Made by a program: the position numbers and the translations under genes
In this document: positions 51,858-60,551 of the stretch, piece by piece
How positions within the stretch are numbered: position 1 is the stretch's first letter
Layout: each line of letters begins with the position of its first letter
Notes under the pieces: model-generated
The model's input: the letters and a program-made list of their open reading frames with translations, nothing else
The model's database searches: none
What the model was told of the DNA's origin: nothing
From: J054 sp964613615
GTDB taxonomy: Bacteria; Pseudomonadota; Gammaproteobacteria; Steroidobacterales; GCA-2729495
Reading direction: 5' to 3'
Length of the DNA: 64,000 nucleotides
NCBI GenBank assembly: GCA_964613615.1
Contig: CAZTIB010000213.1
Location: 1-64,000 of the forward strand

Positions 51858-51923
51858 GTCAACTGGATCGCATGGCGATCCACCTGCCGGACCCGGGTCG
51901 AACCCGGATTGTCTATTCGAGGG

Positions 51924-51994
51924 TTCGAATCCCTGATGGCAAAAAACAAAAAAGCCCTTTCAAGGGCTTTTTATTTGGCGGAGAGGGAGGGATT
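51924..51994. repeat. second copy of the tRNA-3'-end/terminator repeat
   Basis: Copy 2 of the repeat, carrying a T-arm-like GGTTCGAATCCCTG on the plus strand, a hairpin terminator and the true 3' end of tRNA-Ser on the minus strand. The plus-strand T-arm-like part has no complete tRNA upstream and is probably a remnant. Confidence 0.7.
51951..51970 (-). terminator. intrinsic terminator of tRNA-Ser
   Basis: AAAGCCCTT and AAGGGCTTT form a stem with A/T runs on both sides. On the minus strand it starts only five bases after the tRNA CCA end and is followed by a T run, so it ends the tRNA transcript; the arrangement is symmetric enough to work both ways. Confidence 0.85.
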
Positions 51995-52066
51995 CGAACC
52001 CTCGAAGGGCTTTTAACCCTTACTCCCTTAGCAGGGGAGCGCTTTCGACCACTCAGCCACCTCTCC
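51976..52066 (-). tRNA. tRNA-Ser (GCT anticodon)
   Basis: A complete 91-base class II tRNA with encoded CCA. The acceptor GGAGAGG pairs with CCTCTCC. The anticodon loop CTGCTAA gives anticodon GCT, followed by a long variable arm (GGGTTAAAAGCCC type) and a GGGTTCGAATCCC T-arm. It lies just downstream of csrA on the same strand, the same order as E. coli csrA-serV. Confidence 0.96.
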
Positions 52067-52133
52067 GATCACCATTCGATACCAGCGCACCGAACCCATC
52101 GATCCGGTGCGCTTCGGCTGGCCGCGCAGGGTA

Positions 52134-52346
52134 TCAGTCGTTGACTGCTTCCGCTACGTCCGGCGGCGCCGAACCGTTTTGTTTTTCCCGGCAGATCCGC
52201 TCGTAGATCTCTTCGCGGTGCACCGCAATTTCTTTCGGTGCCTTGACCCCCAGTCTGACCTGGTTGCCTTTCACGCCCAGAACGGTGACGTCCACCTCGT
52301 TCCCGATTATGACGGTCTCACCGACGCGTCTAGTCAGAATCAGCAT
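52134..52346 (-). CDS. csrA: carbon storage regulator CsrA
   Basis: A 70-residue RNA-binding regulator that controls translation and stability of mRNAs by binding GGA sites. The sequence is canonical: MLILTRRVGETVIIG at the start, VLGVKGNQVRLGVKAPKEIAVHREEIY in the core (cut here for length). The C-terminal tail after residue 50 is a little longer than E. coli CsrA (61 residues). A GGGGGAG ribosome site precedes the ATG. Located between alaS and tRNA-Ser, the classic place. Confidence 0.96.
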   Translation of the reverse strand: MLILTRRVGETVIIGNEVDVTVLGVKGNQVRLGVKAPKEIAVHREEIYERICREKQNGSAPPDVAEAVND

Positions 52347-52591
52347 GGCTCCCCCTGTTATTTTTTTTGCCCTGTTTGCACGCCAATCCCGGCGCGCGCC
52401 CGAGCGTCTCCTCTCCGCCGGTGACACCCACTTCACCGACAGGCAACGCCTGCGCGCGCCTGCAAACATGCGAAAAAAGGACAGCATTGCCAAGGCCCGT
52501 TCCGGGCCGGTTATGCGTAAGCAGCTCCTCCTAAGCCGCCCGGGGTCACCCGATCATACCCCAGCGCCGGCGGATCGTTCCAGCCGCAGAA
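52347..52591 (-). promoter_or_regulatory. csrA leader and promoter region with GGA hairpin
   Basis: The 245 bases between alaS and csrA hold no gene. On the minus strand a good -10 TATGAT lies at 52558-52553, with only a weak -35 about 17 bases upstream. The leader of roughly 200 bases includes a 6-bp hairpin GGCCCG-GAA-CGGGCC (52494-52508) presenting GGA at its loop, an AGGAGGAG stretch, GGAGAGGAG, and GGGGGA at the ribosome site. This is what CsrA self-binding would look like. Confidence 0.5.
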
Positions 52592-55198
52592 CTACCCCAG
52601 TTGTAACTTAATCCAGCCGGGCACTGAGGCCAGGGCCTGGTCCAGCGCAGCGGGCTCGCTGCCGCCAGCCTGGGCGAAATCCGGCCGGCCGCCGCCGCGA
52701 CCGCCGACCTGCTCGGCCACCGCGTTCACCAGGTCTCCGGCCCGGACCCGGTCGATCACGTCCTTCGTGACCCCGGCCGCCAGGCGCACCTTGCCGTCTT
52801 CTGTGGCGCAGCCCAATACCACCACGGCCGTGCCGAGCTTGTCCTTCAGGCGGTCGACCGTTTCGCGCAAGGTCTTCGCATCCAGGCCGTCCGCGAGTCG
52901 CTTCGCCAACACGCGCACGCCGTGCACATCAACGGCATCTGCCGTTGGATCCTGGCCGCCGCCCCCCGCGGCGACCTGTGCGCGCAACTGCTGCAGCTCG
53001 CGCTCCAGGGACTTGTTGCGGTCGAGAGTCTGCTGAACTTTTGTTTCCAGGTCGGCGCGGCTGCCACGCACCAGTTCGCCAAGCCGTGTGAGCAACGCAT
53101 CGGCCGCTTCCACCTGCTCGATGGCCAGGTTGCCGGTCACCGCTTCGATGCGGCGTACGCCGGCAGCGATGCCGGATTCCGAGACGATCTTCAGCAGGCC
53201 AATATCGCCGGCGCGTTCCACGTGTGTGCCGCCGCACAGTTCGGTGGAGAACTCGCCGATACGCAGCACCCGCACCTTGTCACCGTACTTCTCGCCGAAC
53301 AGCGCCATCGCGCCGGCCTGCACCGCCGAGTCGTAATCCATCACCCGGGTCTCGGCGGCGGCGTTAGCACGAATCTCCGCGTTCACAATGCGCTCAATGG
53401 CCGTCAGCTGTTCCGGCGTCACCGCTTCATAGTGGGAGAAATCAAATCGCAGCCGGTCAGGGGCCACGAGCGAGCCCTTCTGTGTGACGTGTGCGCCGAG
53501 CACCTGACGCAATGCCGCGTGCAGCAGGTGCGTGGCGGAATGGTTCAGGACCGTCGCCAGCCGGCGTTCACTGTCCACCTCTGCGGTCACCCGGGCACCC
53601 GTTGCCACCTCGCCGGCCTCCACCGTACCCACATGCACGTGGGCGTCGCCGCTCTTAACGGTGTCGGTCACGCGGAACAGAAAGCCGTCGGCACCGCGAA
53701 TCACGCCCTGGTCACCCACCTGACCGCCGCTCTCGGCATAGAAAGGTGTTTCGTCAAGCACCAGCGCGCCCGCATCGCCGGCGCCCAATCCAGCCGCCAG
53801 CTCATCGCCCCGCAACACGTGGGTTACGGTCGCCTCGCCGGAACAATTCTCATAACCCGTGAACTTCGTGGCGGCATCGAGCTTCGGCCCCGACTCGGCA
53901 GACATCGTGAACTTCTGCGTCGACCGCGCGCGCGCGCGCTGCTTGTCCATTTCGGCTTCGAAACCTTCACGGTCGATGCTCACACCCCGGGCGCGCGCCA
54001 CGTCGGCCGTGAGGTCCATCGGAAACCCGTAGGTATCGTAGAGCTTGAACACCAGCTCGCCGGCCAGGCAGTCGCCGGCGGTTGCGAAGGCATCCTCCAG
54101 CATGCTCATGCCATGGGACAGGGTTCTCGCAAACTGTTCTTCCTCGCCGGCCAGAACTTTCTCTACGTGGCCGGCGGCCGCGCTGAGTTCCGGGTAGGCG
54201 GCGCCCATTTCTTTCTCCAGCGGCCGCACCAGCTGGTGGAAGAACGCATCTTTTACGCCCAGCTCGTAGCCGTGGCGCAACGCGCGGCGGATAATTCGCC
54301 GCAACACGTAACCGCGGCCTTCGTTGCCGGGCAGTACCCCGTCGGTGATCAGGAAAGCCGCCGCCCGGATATGGTCGGCGATCACTCGAAGCGACGGCGA
54401 ATTCCGGTCGGTGGCGCCGGTGATGGCCGCGATCGCATCGATCAGGCTGCGAAACAGGTCGATGTCGTAGTTGCTATGCACGCCCTGCATCACGGCCGCC
54501 AGGCGCTCGAGCCCCATGCCAGTGTCCACGGAGGGTTTGGGCAGCGGGATCAGCGTGCCGTCGGCGGCACGGTCGTACTGCATGAATACCAGGTTCCAGA
54601 TCTCTACGTACCGGTCGCCATCTTCATCGGGCGAGCCGGGCGGACCGCCCGGCACGCTGTCGCCGTGGTCATAGAAAATTTCCGTGCACGGGCCGCACGG
54701 ACCCGTATCGCCCATGGACCAGAAATTGTCTTTCTCGCCCATGCGTCCGAAGCGCGCCGGGTCTACGCCTACTTCCTTCAGCCAGATATCAGCGGCTTCA
54801 TCATCGTCGCGGAATACGGTGACCCACAGACGTTCCGGCGCAATGCCGAGCTCGCCGGTCACGAACTCCCACGCGAAGCGGATGGCGTCCTCTTTGAAGT
54901 AGTCGCCGAAGCTGAAATTGCCCAGCATCTCGAAGAAGGTGTGATGCCGGGCCGTGTAACCCACGTTCTCGAGATCGTTGTGCTTGCCGCCGGCGCGCAC
55001 GCAACGCTGCGAACTCGTGGCCCGCCTGTAGTCGCGCGCATCCCGGCCCAGGAACACATCCTTGAACTGCACCATGCCGGCGTTGGTGAACAGCAGTGTC
55101 GGATCATTGGCCGGCACCAGGGGCGAACTCGCAACCACGCGGTGCTCGTGGCGGGCGAAGTACTCCAGGAACAGTTTGCGTAGCTCCGATGTCGTCAT
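52592..55198 (-). CDS. alaS: alanyl-tRNA synthetase
   Basis: Charges tRNA-Ala. The 868-residue protein has all parts: catalytic class II domain (LFTNAGMVQFKD near 36-47, RCVRAGGKHNDLENVG near 65-80), the editing domain with HSATHLLHAAL (HxxxH zinc ligands) and CGGTHV, and the C-terminal C-Ala domain with a GGRGGGRPDFAQAGG glycine-rich patch. Length matches E. coli AlaS (876). Between recX and csrA, as in enterics. Confidence 0.97.
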   Translation of the reverse strand: MTTSELRKLFLEYFARHEHRVVASSPLVPANDPTLLFTNAGMVQFKDVFLGRDARDYRRATSSQRCVRAGGKHNDLENVGYTARHHTFFEMLGNFSFGDYFKEDAIRFAWEFVTGELGIAPERLWVTVFRDDDEAADIWLKEVGVDPARFGRMGEKDNFWSMGDTGPCGPCTEIFYDHGDSVPGGPPGSPDEDGDRYVEIWNLVFMQYDRAADGTLIPLPKPSVDTGMGLERLAAVMQGVHSNYDIDLFRSLIDAIAAITGATDRNSPSLRVIADHIRAAAFLITDGVLPGNEGRGYVLRRIIRRALRHGYELGVKDAFFHQLVRPLEKEMGAAYPELSAAAGHVEKVLAGEEEQFARTLSHGMSMLEDAFATAGDCLAGELVFKLYDTYGFPMDLTADVARARGVSIDREGFEAEMDKQRARARSTQKFTMSAESGPKLDAATKFTGYENCSGEATVTHVLRGDELAAGLGAGDAGALVLDETPFYAESGGQVGDQGVIRGADGFLFRVTDTVKSGDAHVHVGTVEAGEVATGARVTAEVDSERRLATVLNHSATHLLHAALRQVLGAHVTQKGSLVAPDRLRFDFSHYEAVTPEQLTAIERIVNAEIRANAAAETRVMDYDSAVQAGAMALFGEKYGDKVRVLRIGEFSTELCGGTHVERAGDIGLLKIVSESGIAAGVRRIEAVTGNLAIEQVEAADALLTRLGELVRGSRADLETKVQQTLDRNKSLERELQQLRAQVAAGGGGQDPTADAVDVHGVRVLAKRLADGLDAKTLRETVDRLKDKLGTAVVVLGCATEDGKVRLAAGVTKDVIDRVRAGDLVNAVAEQVGGRGGGRPDFAQAGGSEPAALDQALASVPGWIKLQLG

Positions 55199-55203
55199 GT
55201 GCC

Positions 55204-55665
55204 CTAGTCCTGTTCCCAGCCTCCCGCCAGCGCCCGTTGGATCTGCTCCGGGTCGAAACCACGATACTGCAGAAACCGCGCCTGGCGAGCCTTGTCTGCA
55301 TACTGCGCCGGCAGTTCCGGACCGAATTTTTTCTCCCGGGCTGCGCGGGCGGCGCCGTGCCAGTCCACGCCCTCCAGGGACTCATCGATCAGCTCTGCCG
55401 TCACCCCGCGTTGCGCAAGCTCCGCGCGCAAACGGAGCGGTCCCTGCCCGCGGCGGTGGCGCCAGGCCACGAAGGCCTGCGCAAAGCGCGCGTCGCTGAG
55501 CAGGCCATCCTGCTCCAGGCGGGCAAGTGTTGCGTCAATTTCGTCGGCTGTGAAGTCCCGGGCGGCCAGTTTGCAGCGCAGCTCCGCCGCGGAATGCTCC
55601 CGGCGAGCCAGGCAGTCCATGGCGAAGCGGCGCGGGCTAGCCGGGCCGCGGCCGGCCGGGCGCAT
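55204..55665 (-). CDS. recX: RecA regulator RecX
   Basis: A 153-residue helical protein of the RecX family, which modulates RecA filaments. It shows the repeated three-helix pattern: an AMDCLARREHSAAELRCKL opening, then LLSDARFAQAFVAWRHRRGQGP, the best-conserved RecX block. It lies 15 bases after recA, so the two are co-transcribed, and five bases before alaS. Confidence 0.92.
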   Translation of the reverse strand: MRPAGRGPASPRRFAMDCLARREHSAAELRCKLAARDFTADEIDATLARLEQDGLLSDARFAQAFVAWRHRRGQGPLRLRAELAQRGVTAELIDESLEGVDWHGAARAAREKKFGPELPAQYADKARQARFLQYRGFDPEQIQRALAGGWEQD

Positions 55666-55680
55666 GGTGGGCGGCAGGCC

Positions 55681-56730
55681 TCAGGCTTCCGCCGCCTGGG
55701 CCTCTTGTTCAGTGTCAGGCAGTGCTTCGGCCTCGGCGCGGGCGGGCATCAGCACGGCGCGGAGCTTGCTGTCGATCTCTGCGGTGATTTCGGGGTGCTG
55801 CAGCAGGAACTCCCGGCTGTTCTCCTTGCCCTGGCCGATCCGGTCACCTTCGTAGCTGTACCACGCACCGGACTTTTGCACGATACCTTCGCGCGCGCCG
55901 ATGTCTATCAACTCGCCTTCCCGGGAGATGCCGTGGCCATAAAGGATTTCGAACTCGGCCATCTTGAACGGCGGTGCGACTTTATTTTTCACCACTTTCA
56001 CCCGGGTCTGGTTGCCCGTGACCTCGTCACCCTTCTTGATGGCGCCGATCCGGCGAATGTCCAGACGCACCGATGAGTAGAACTTCAAGGCATTGCCGCC
56101 GGTGGTGGTCTCCGGGCTGCCGAACATCACGCCGATCTTCATGCGAATCTGGTTAATAAAGACGACGATGGTGTTCGAGCGCTTGATGTTGCCGGTGAGC
56201 TTGCGCAGCGCCTGGGACATCAGGCGCGCCTGCAGGCCCACGTGCGTGTCGCCCATCTCGCCCTCGATTTCGGCCTTCGGTGTCAGTGCCGCCACCGAGT
56301 CGATGACGACCACGTCCACCGCACCAGAGCGCACCAGCAAATCGGTGATTTCCAGGGCCTGCTCACCGGTGTCCGGCTGCGACACCAGCAGGTCGTCCAC
56401 ATTCACGCCCAGTTTGCCCGCGTATTGCGGGTCGAGGGCGTGTTCAGCGTCGACGAAGGCCGCCGTGCCGCCGGCCTTCTGGCATTCCGCCACCACCTGT
56501 AGGGTCAGGGTCGTCTTGCCCGAAGATTCCGGGCCGTAGATTTCCACCACGCGCCCCTTCGGCAGGCCACCCACGCCGAGGGCCACGTCCAGGCCCAGGG
56601 ACCCGGTGGATATCACCTCCATATCCCGCGCCGGGCCGGCATCGCCCATGCGCATGACCGAACCTTTACCAAACTGTTTCTCGATCTGTCCCAGGGCGGC
56701 CGCGAGGGCCTTCTTGCGGTTGTCATCCAT
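55681..56730 (-). CDS. recA: recombinase RecA
   Basis: ATP-dependent strand exchange and SOS co-protease. The 349-residue protein has Walker A GPESSGKT at 66-73, the FVDAEHALDP segment, VVIDSVAALTP (Walker B) and the L2-loop ETTTGGNALKFY. Length and C-terminal acidic tail are typical. The upstream 106 bases lack a canonical CTGT-N8-ACAG LexA box. Confidence 0.98.
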   Translation of the reverse strand: MDDNRKKALAAALGQIEKQFGKGSVMRMGDAGPARDMEVISTGSLGLDVALGVGGLPKGRVVEIYGPESSGKTTLTLQVVAECQKAGGTAAFVDAEHALDPQYAGKLGVNVDDLLVSQPDTGEQALEITDLLVRSGAVDVVVIDSVAALTPKAEIEGEMGDTHVGLQARLMSQALRKLTGNIKRSNTIVVFINQIRMKIGVMFGSPETTTGGNALKFYSSVRLDIRRIGAIKKGDEVTGNQTRVKVVKNKVAPPFKMAEFEILYGHGISREGELIDIGAREGIVQKSGAWYSYEGDRIGQGKENSREFLLQHPEITAEIDSKLRAVLMPARAEAEALPDTEQEAQAAEA

Positions 56731-56780
56731 CGTGGTGTGGTACTCGGAAAGTGGTGGAAGAAAGACTGGAATGCGCGGGG

Positions 56781-56789
56781 ATTATTGCA
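56781..56789 (-). promoter_or_regulatory. possible recA extended -10 promoter element
   Basis: On the minus strand TGCAATAAT reads as an extended -10 about 50 bases upstream of the recA ATG. The -35 position is poor. Low-confidence reading by eye. Confidence 0.35.
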
Positions 56790-56836
56790 TGGATCCCGGG
56801 CACCGGCAGCTTTGCGAAAGTACGAGCTTAATGAAG

Positions 56837-57373
56837 TTAAGGCTCATTGGATGAGCCTTCTGGAAAGTATTGATCGACCGCATAACGCGCACCCGTGGAG
56901 TCAGTGACGGACCGGATCAGCGCGAAGCCGTGCACCGCCCATGCGACGGATGTCAGGCGCGAGTTGCGCGGCGCGCGGCGCACGTTGCGGGCAATGGTCA
57001 CGTGGGGCTGGAACGCGCGCGCGTCAGGCTCCAGGCCCAGCGGTTGCATGGCAGCCCACAGCCTGTCCGCCAACTGCTTGAGCACTGCCGGCGATTCGCC
57101 GGGGCCGATCCACAGCACCCGGGCACCGGGGAAATGCCCGCAGCGATCCAGCTGCAGCGTCGGTGACGGCGGCGCGATAGCAGCCGCGGCCGCCCGGATC
57201 GGAGGCACCAATGCCTCCCGCACATCGCCCAGAAAGGCCAGGGTCAGGTGGTAGTTGGCCGGTGGCACCGGCCGGCCGCCGCAACCGGCCAGCGCATCGC
57301 GGCAGGCCTGGTGCAGCGCGTGACGCGTCAGGTCATCGGGCCACAGCGCGAAGAACAGGCGCGCGGTGCTCAC
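56837..57373 (-). CDS. thpR: RNA 2',3'-cyclic phosphodiesterase/2'-5' RNA ligase (ThpR)
   Basis: A 178-residue two-histidine phosphoesterase. Both HxTx motifs are visible: HLTLAFLG near 42-49 and HVTIARNV near 124-131. Acts on cyclic phosphate ends or 2'-5' linkages in RNA. It begins with GTG overlapping the pncC stop (GTGA), so the two are coupled. Ends in a hairpin. Confidence 0.9.
   Translation of the reverse strand: MSTARLFFALWPDDLTRHALHQACRDALAGCGGRPVPPANYHLTLAFLGDVREALVPPIRAAAAAIAPPSPTLQLDRCGHFPGARVLWIGPGESPAVLKQLADRLWAAMQPLGLEPDARAFQPHVTIARNVRRAPRNSRLTSVAWAVHGFALIRSVTDSTGARYAVDQYFPEGSSNEP
56839..56859 (-). terminator. hairpin at the thpR stop codon, probable terminator/attenuator before recA
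   Basis: AAGGCTCAT and ATGAGCCTT pair perfectly (9 bp) around TGG. On the minus strand the hairpin contains the last thpR codons and stop and is followed by AACTTC, a weak T tract, so termination is likely partial. Confidence 0.55.
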
Positions 57374-57870
57374 TCCAGGGCCGCAGCTGCCAACACGCCT
57401 GCCAGCGCCGCGGCCACCGTTTGCCTGCGCACCGCTTCACGGTCGCCCGGGAAGTGGTGCACCTCGTTGCGCAGAGCACCGTCCGGGCCGGCCCAGGCAA
57501 ACCACACGGTGCCCACCGGCTTGTCCGGGGTGCCGCCGCCCGGCCCGGCAACACCGGAAACCGCCACCGCCAGCTCCGCACCGCTGCGCCGCTGCGCGCC
57601 CATGGCCATGGCCTCGACCACTTCCCGGCTCACCGCACCCGTCTCGGCAAGCAGCGCCTCCGGCACGCCCAGCATGTCGGTCTTGGCAGGGTTGCTATAG
57701 GTCACGAAGCCGCCGTGGAACCACGCCGAGCTGCCCGGGATATCCGTCAACACCTTCGCGATCCAGCCGCCGGTGCAGGATTCGGCTGTCGCGAGTGTCC
57801 AGGCCGGGCCGTCCAGCGCCGCCGCCACGCGCCGTGCGAGCACTGTCAGGGTGGCATCGTCCCAGTCCAT
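57370..57870 (-). CDS. pncC: nicotinamide-nucleotide amidase (PncC/CinA C-terminal)
   Basis: Deamidates NMN to nicotinic acid mononucleotide. A 166-residue single-domain CinA C-terminal protein with TAESCTGGWIA near 27-37, GGFVTYSNPAKTDMLGV and VSGVAGPGGGTPDKPVGTVW, all diagnostic. Upstream of thpR and recA, as pncC (ygaD) is upstream of recA in E. coli. Divergent from mutS with 59 bases between the start codons. Confidence 0.94.
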   Translation of the reverse strand: MDWDDATLTVLARRVAAALDGPAWTLATAESCTGGWIAKVLTDIPGSSAWFHGGFVTYSNPAKTDMLGVPEALLAETGAVSREVVEAMAMGAQRRSGAELAVAVSGVAGPGGGTPDKPVGTVWFAWAGPDGALRNEVHHFPGDREAVRRQTVAAALAGVLAAAALE

Positions 57871-57929
57871 GGGCCGACCATCTGCCAGGCGCTCCGGCAG
57901 GTCAAGTGTTGAGCATTTACACTGCGCCC

Positions 57930-60524
57930 ATGAGCACCCCGGCTGCAGAAACCGTTGCCGCCACGGCCCACACGCCGATGATGCAGCAATACCTGCGCAT
58001 CAAGTCGGAGTTTCCCGACATGCTGCTGTTCTACCGCATGGGTGACTTCTACGAATTGTTCTACGACGACGCGCGCCGGGCTGCCGAGCTGATCGACATC
58101 ACGCTGACCGCGCGCGGCAAATCCGGCGGCGCGCCGATTCCGATGGCCGGCGTGCCCTATCACGCCGCCGAGACTTACCTGGCCAAGCTGATCCGCCAGG
58201 GCGAGTCCGTAGCCATTTGCGAGCAGATCGGCGAGCCGGGCGCCAGCAAGGGCCCGGTAGAGCGCCAAGTGGTCCGCGTGCTGACGCCCGGCACGTTGAC
58301 GGACGAAGCGCTGCTGGACAGCCGGCGTGACAACCTGCTGGCCGCCGTGTGCCAGCGCGGCGTGCGCATCGGGCTGGCGTGGCTGGACCTGAGTGCCGGG
58401 CGCTTCACCGTCTCCGAACTGGAAGGCCGGGACGCGCTGGCTGCAGAACTGGCGCGACTGCAACCCGCAGAACTACTGCTGGAAGAAGGCGTTGCCGATC
58501 CGCTGCCGGGCGCGGCGATAACCCGCGTACACCATCTTCCGCCCTGGCACTTTGACGCGGCTGCGGCCACGCGTGCGCTGTGCGCGCAGTTCGGCGCCCG
58601 GGACCTGGGCGGTTACGGTTGCGCCGGGCTCGACGCGGCGGTGGGCGCCGCCGGCTGCCTGCTGGGCTACGTTCGGGACACGCAGCGAGGCGCGCTTCCG
58701 CACCTCGCCGGCCTCAGCACGGAACGGCACTCGGATGCACTGCTGATGGACGCGGTGACCCGCCGCAACCTCGAGATAGAAAGCAGCCTGGCCGGGCGGG
58801 ATGAACACACGCTGGCCGGCGTGATGGACCGCTGCACTTCGCCCATGGGCAGCCGGCTGCTGCGCCGCTGGCTGAATCGTCCGCTGCGCGACGTGGCGAC
58901 GCTAAAGGCCCGTTACCAGGCCGTCGACGCCCTCGGCCAGGGTGACAGCGACACGTTGACCGGGCTACTGCGGCAAGCCGGCGACCTCGAACGCATTCTG
59001 AGCCGGGTCGCACTGCAGAGCGCGCGGCCCCGGGACCTGGCCCAGCTGCGCACGGCGCTGGGCCTGCTGCCGGACATCCGGGCCGCGCTGCCGCCGGATT
59101 CGCCGCTGCTGCAGACGCTGGCCGCAGACCTCGGCGAACACGGTGGCATTTACCGGCAGCTCCGCGCCGCGTTGGTGGCAGACCCGCCGATGTTGATTCG
59201 CGACGGCGGCGTCATTGCCCCCGGTTACGACGCAGAACTCGACGAACTCCGCGACATCAGCGCGAATGCCGATGCCCATCTCGCCGACCTGGAGACCCGT
59301 GAACGCGAGCGCACCGGTCTGCCGTCACTGAAGGTCGGCTACAACCGGGTCCACGGCTATTACATCGAAATCAGCAAGGCGCAGGCCGAACGCGCGCCGG
59401 ACGATTACACGCGCCGGCAGACGCTGAAAGGTGCCGAACGCTACATCACGCCGGAACTGAAAGCCTTCGAAGGCAAGGTGCTGTCCAGCCGCGAACGCGC
59501 GCTGGCCCGGGAAAAACACTTGTACCAGGCACTGCTCGAAGCCCACCTTGCGGACCTCGTCGGCTTGCAACAGATGGCCCGGGCGCTGGCCACCATCGAC
59601 GTGCTCGGCAATTTCGCGCGCCGCGCAGCCGATCTCGACCTGCGGGCGCCGACGCTGAGCGAGGCGCCAGGCCTGGACATCCGCGCCGGCCGGCACCTGG
59701 TGGTGGAACAAGTGTCGGAACAACCGTTCATCCCCAACGACCTGCAGCTGGACGATCGCCGGCGACTGCTGGTGATCACCGGCCCGAACATGGGCGGCAA
59801 GTCCACCTACATGCGCCAGGCAGCGCTGATCGTGATTCTCGCCCGCGTGGGCAGCTACGTGCCGGCGGAAGCCGCGCGCATCGGGCCCATCGACCGCATT
59901 TTTACCCGAATTGGCGCGGCCGACGACCTGAGCGGCGGGCGCTCCACGTTCATGGTGGAGATGACGGAAACCGCCAACATCCTGAACAACGCGACGGACC
60001 AGAGCCTCGTGCTGATGGACGAAATCGGCCGCGGCACGAGTACCTTCGACGGCCTGTCGCTGGCGTGGGCGAGTGCGCGATATATCGGCGGGCAAATCGG
60101 TGCATTCACACTGTTCGCTACCCACTACTTCGAACTCACCGCACTGGCCGGAGAGCTACCGGCCTGCGCCAACGTGCACCTGGATGCGACGGAGCACGGC
60201 GACGAGCTGATTTTCCTGCACACCGTGCGCGAAGGGCCCGCAAACCAGAGCTATGGCCTGCAGGTAGCGCAGCTGGCCGGCGTGCCGCGCAACGTCGTCC
60301 GGCAGGCGCGCGGATATCTGCGCGAGCTGGAACAACAGTCCAGCGAGCAGCGCGCGCGACAGACCCCGCAGGCGGAGCTGAATTTTGGCGCCACCACGCC
60401 GGAAACGTTGGCAGACGACGCCGACGAGTTGCGCGATATGCTGGGCGAACTTGATCCGGACGCGATGACGCCTCGTGATGCGCTGGCTGCTCTGTATGAA
60501 CTCAAGAAGAAGATGAATCGCTGA
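57930..60524 (+). CDS. mutS: DNA mismatch repair protein MutS
   Basis: Recognises mismatches and starts repair. The 864-residue protein has the mismatch-binding FYRMGDFYELF near 35-45 (Phe-x-Glu), the core and lever domains, the Walker A TGPNMGGKSTYMRQ near 614-627 and the STFDGLSLAWA signature. The C-terminal tail has a short helix. The ATG at 57930 is chosen; upstream in-frame codons run antisense through pncC. Confidence 0.97.
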   Translation: MSTPAAETVAATAHTPMMQQYLRIKSEFPDMLLFYRMGDFYELFYDDARRAAELIDITLTARGKSGGAPIPMAGVPYHAAETYLAKLIRQGESVAICEQIGEPGASKGPVERQVVRVLTPGTLTDEALLDSRRDNLLAAVCQRGVRIGLAWLDLSAGRFTVSELEGRDALAAELARLQPAELLLEEGVADPLPGAAITRVHHLPPWHFDAAAATRALCAQFGARDLGGYGCAGLDAAVGAAGCLLGYVRDTQRGALPHLAGLSTERHSDALLMDAVTRRNLEIESSLAGRDEHTLAGVMDRCTSPMGSRLLRRWLNRPLRDVATLKARYQAVDALGQGDSDTLTGLLRQAGDLERILSRVALQSARPRDLAQLRTALGLLPDIRAALPPDSPLLQTLAADLGEHGGIYRQLRAALVADPPMLIRDGGVIAPGYDAELDELRDISANADAHLADLETRERERTGLPSLKVGYNRVHGYYIEISKAQAERAPDDYTRRQTLKGAERYITPELKAFEGKVLSSRERALAREKHLYQALLEAHLADLVGLQQMARALATIDVLGNFARRAADLDLRAPTLSEAPGLDIRAGRHLVVEQVSEQPFIPNDLQLDDRRRLLVITGPNMGGKSTYMRQAALIVILARVGSYVPAEAARIGPIDRIFTRIGAADDLSGGRSTFMVEMTETANILNNATDQSLVLMDEIGRGTSTFDGLSLAWASARYIGGQIGAFTLFATHYFELTALAGELPACANVHLDATEHGDELIFLHTVREGPANQSYGLQVAQLAGVPRNVVRQARGYLRELEQQSSEQRARQTPQAELNFGATTPETLADDADELRDMLGELDPDAMTPRDALAALYELKKKMNR

Positions 60525-60551
60525 GGAATCGCGGCTGAAGCCGCGATTCCT
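60524..60551. repeat. REP-like palindrome between mutS and the hydrolase gene
   Basis: AGGAATCGCGGC (60524-60535) and GCCGCGATTCCT (60540-60551) pair perfectly over 12 bp with a TGAA loop. It overlaps the last base of the mutS stop and part of the convergent gene's stop codon. No T tract. The GGAATCGCGGCTTCAGCC type resembles intergenic repeats common in xanthomonads and relatives; it probably protects or ends both transcripts. Confidence 0.7.

Noticed and set aside
51776..52144. Open reading frame across tRNA-Ser containing a GGEGGIRTLE stretch
   Set aside because: This peptide is a well-known artefact of reading through tRNA genes; the frame crosses the tRNA and its terminator and has no ribosome site.
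52922..55183. Long plus-strand frame opposite alaS (about 750 codons)
   Set aside because: It lies wholly antisense to a certain gene; long antisense frames are expected at this GC content, and the predicted protein is rich in His, Arg and Gln with no domain.
57366..57929. Upstream in-frame extension of mutS
   Set aside because: It runs antisense through pncC and is Pro/Arg-rich; MutS homologues begin near the ATG at 57930.
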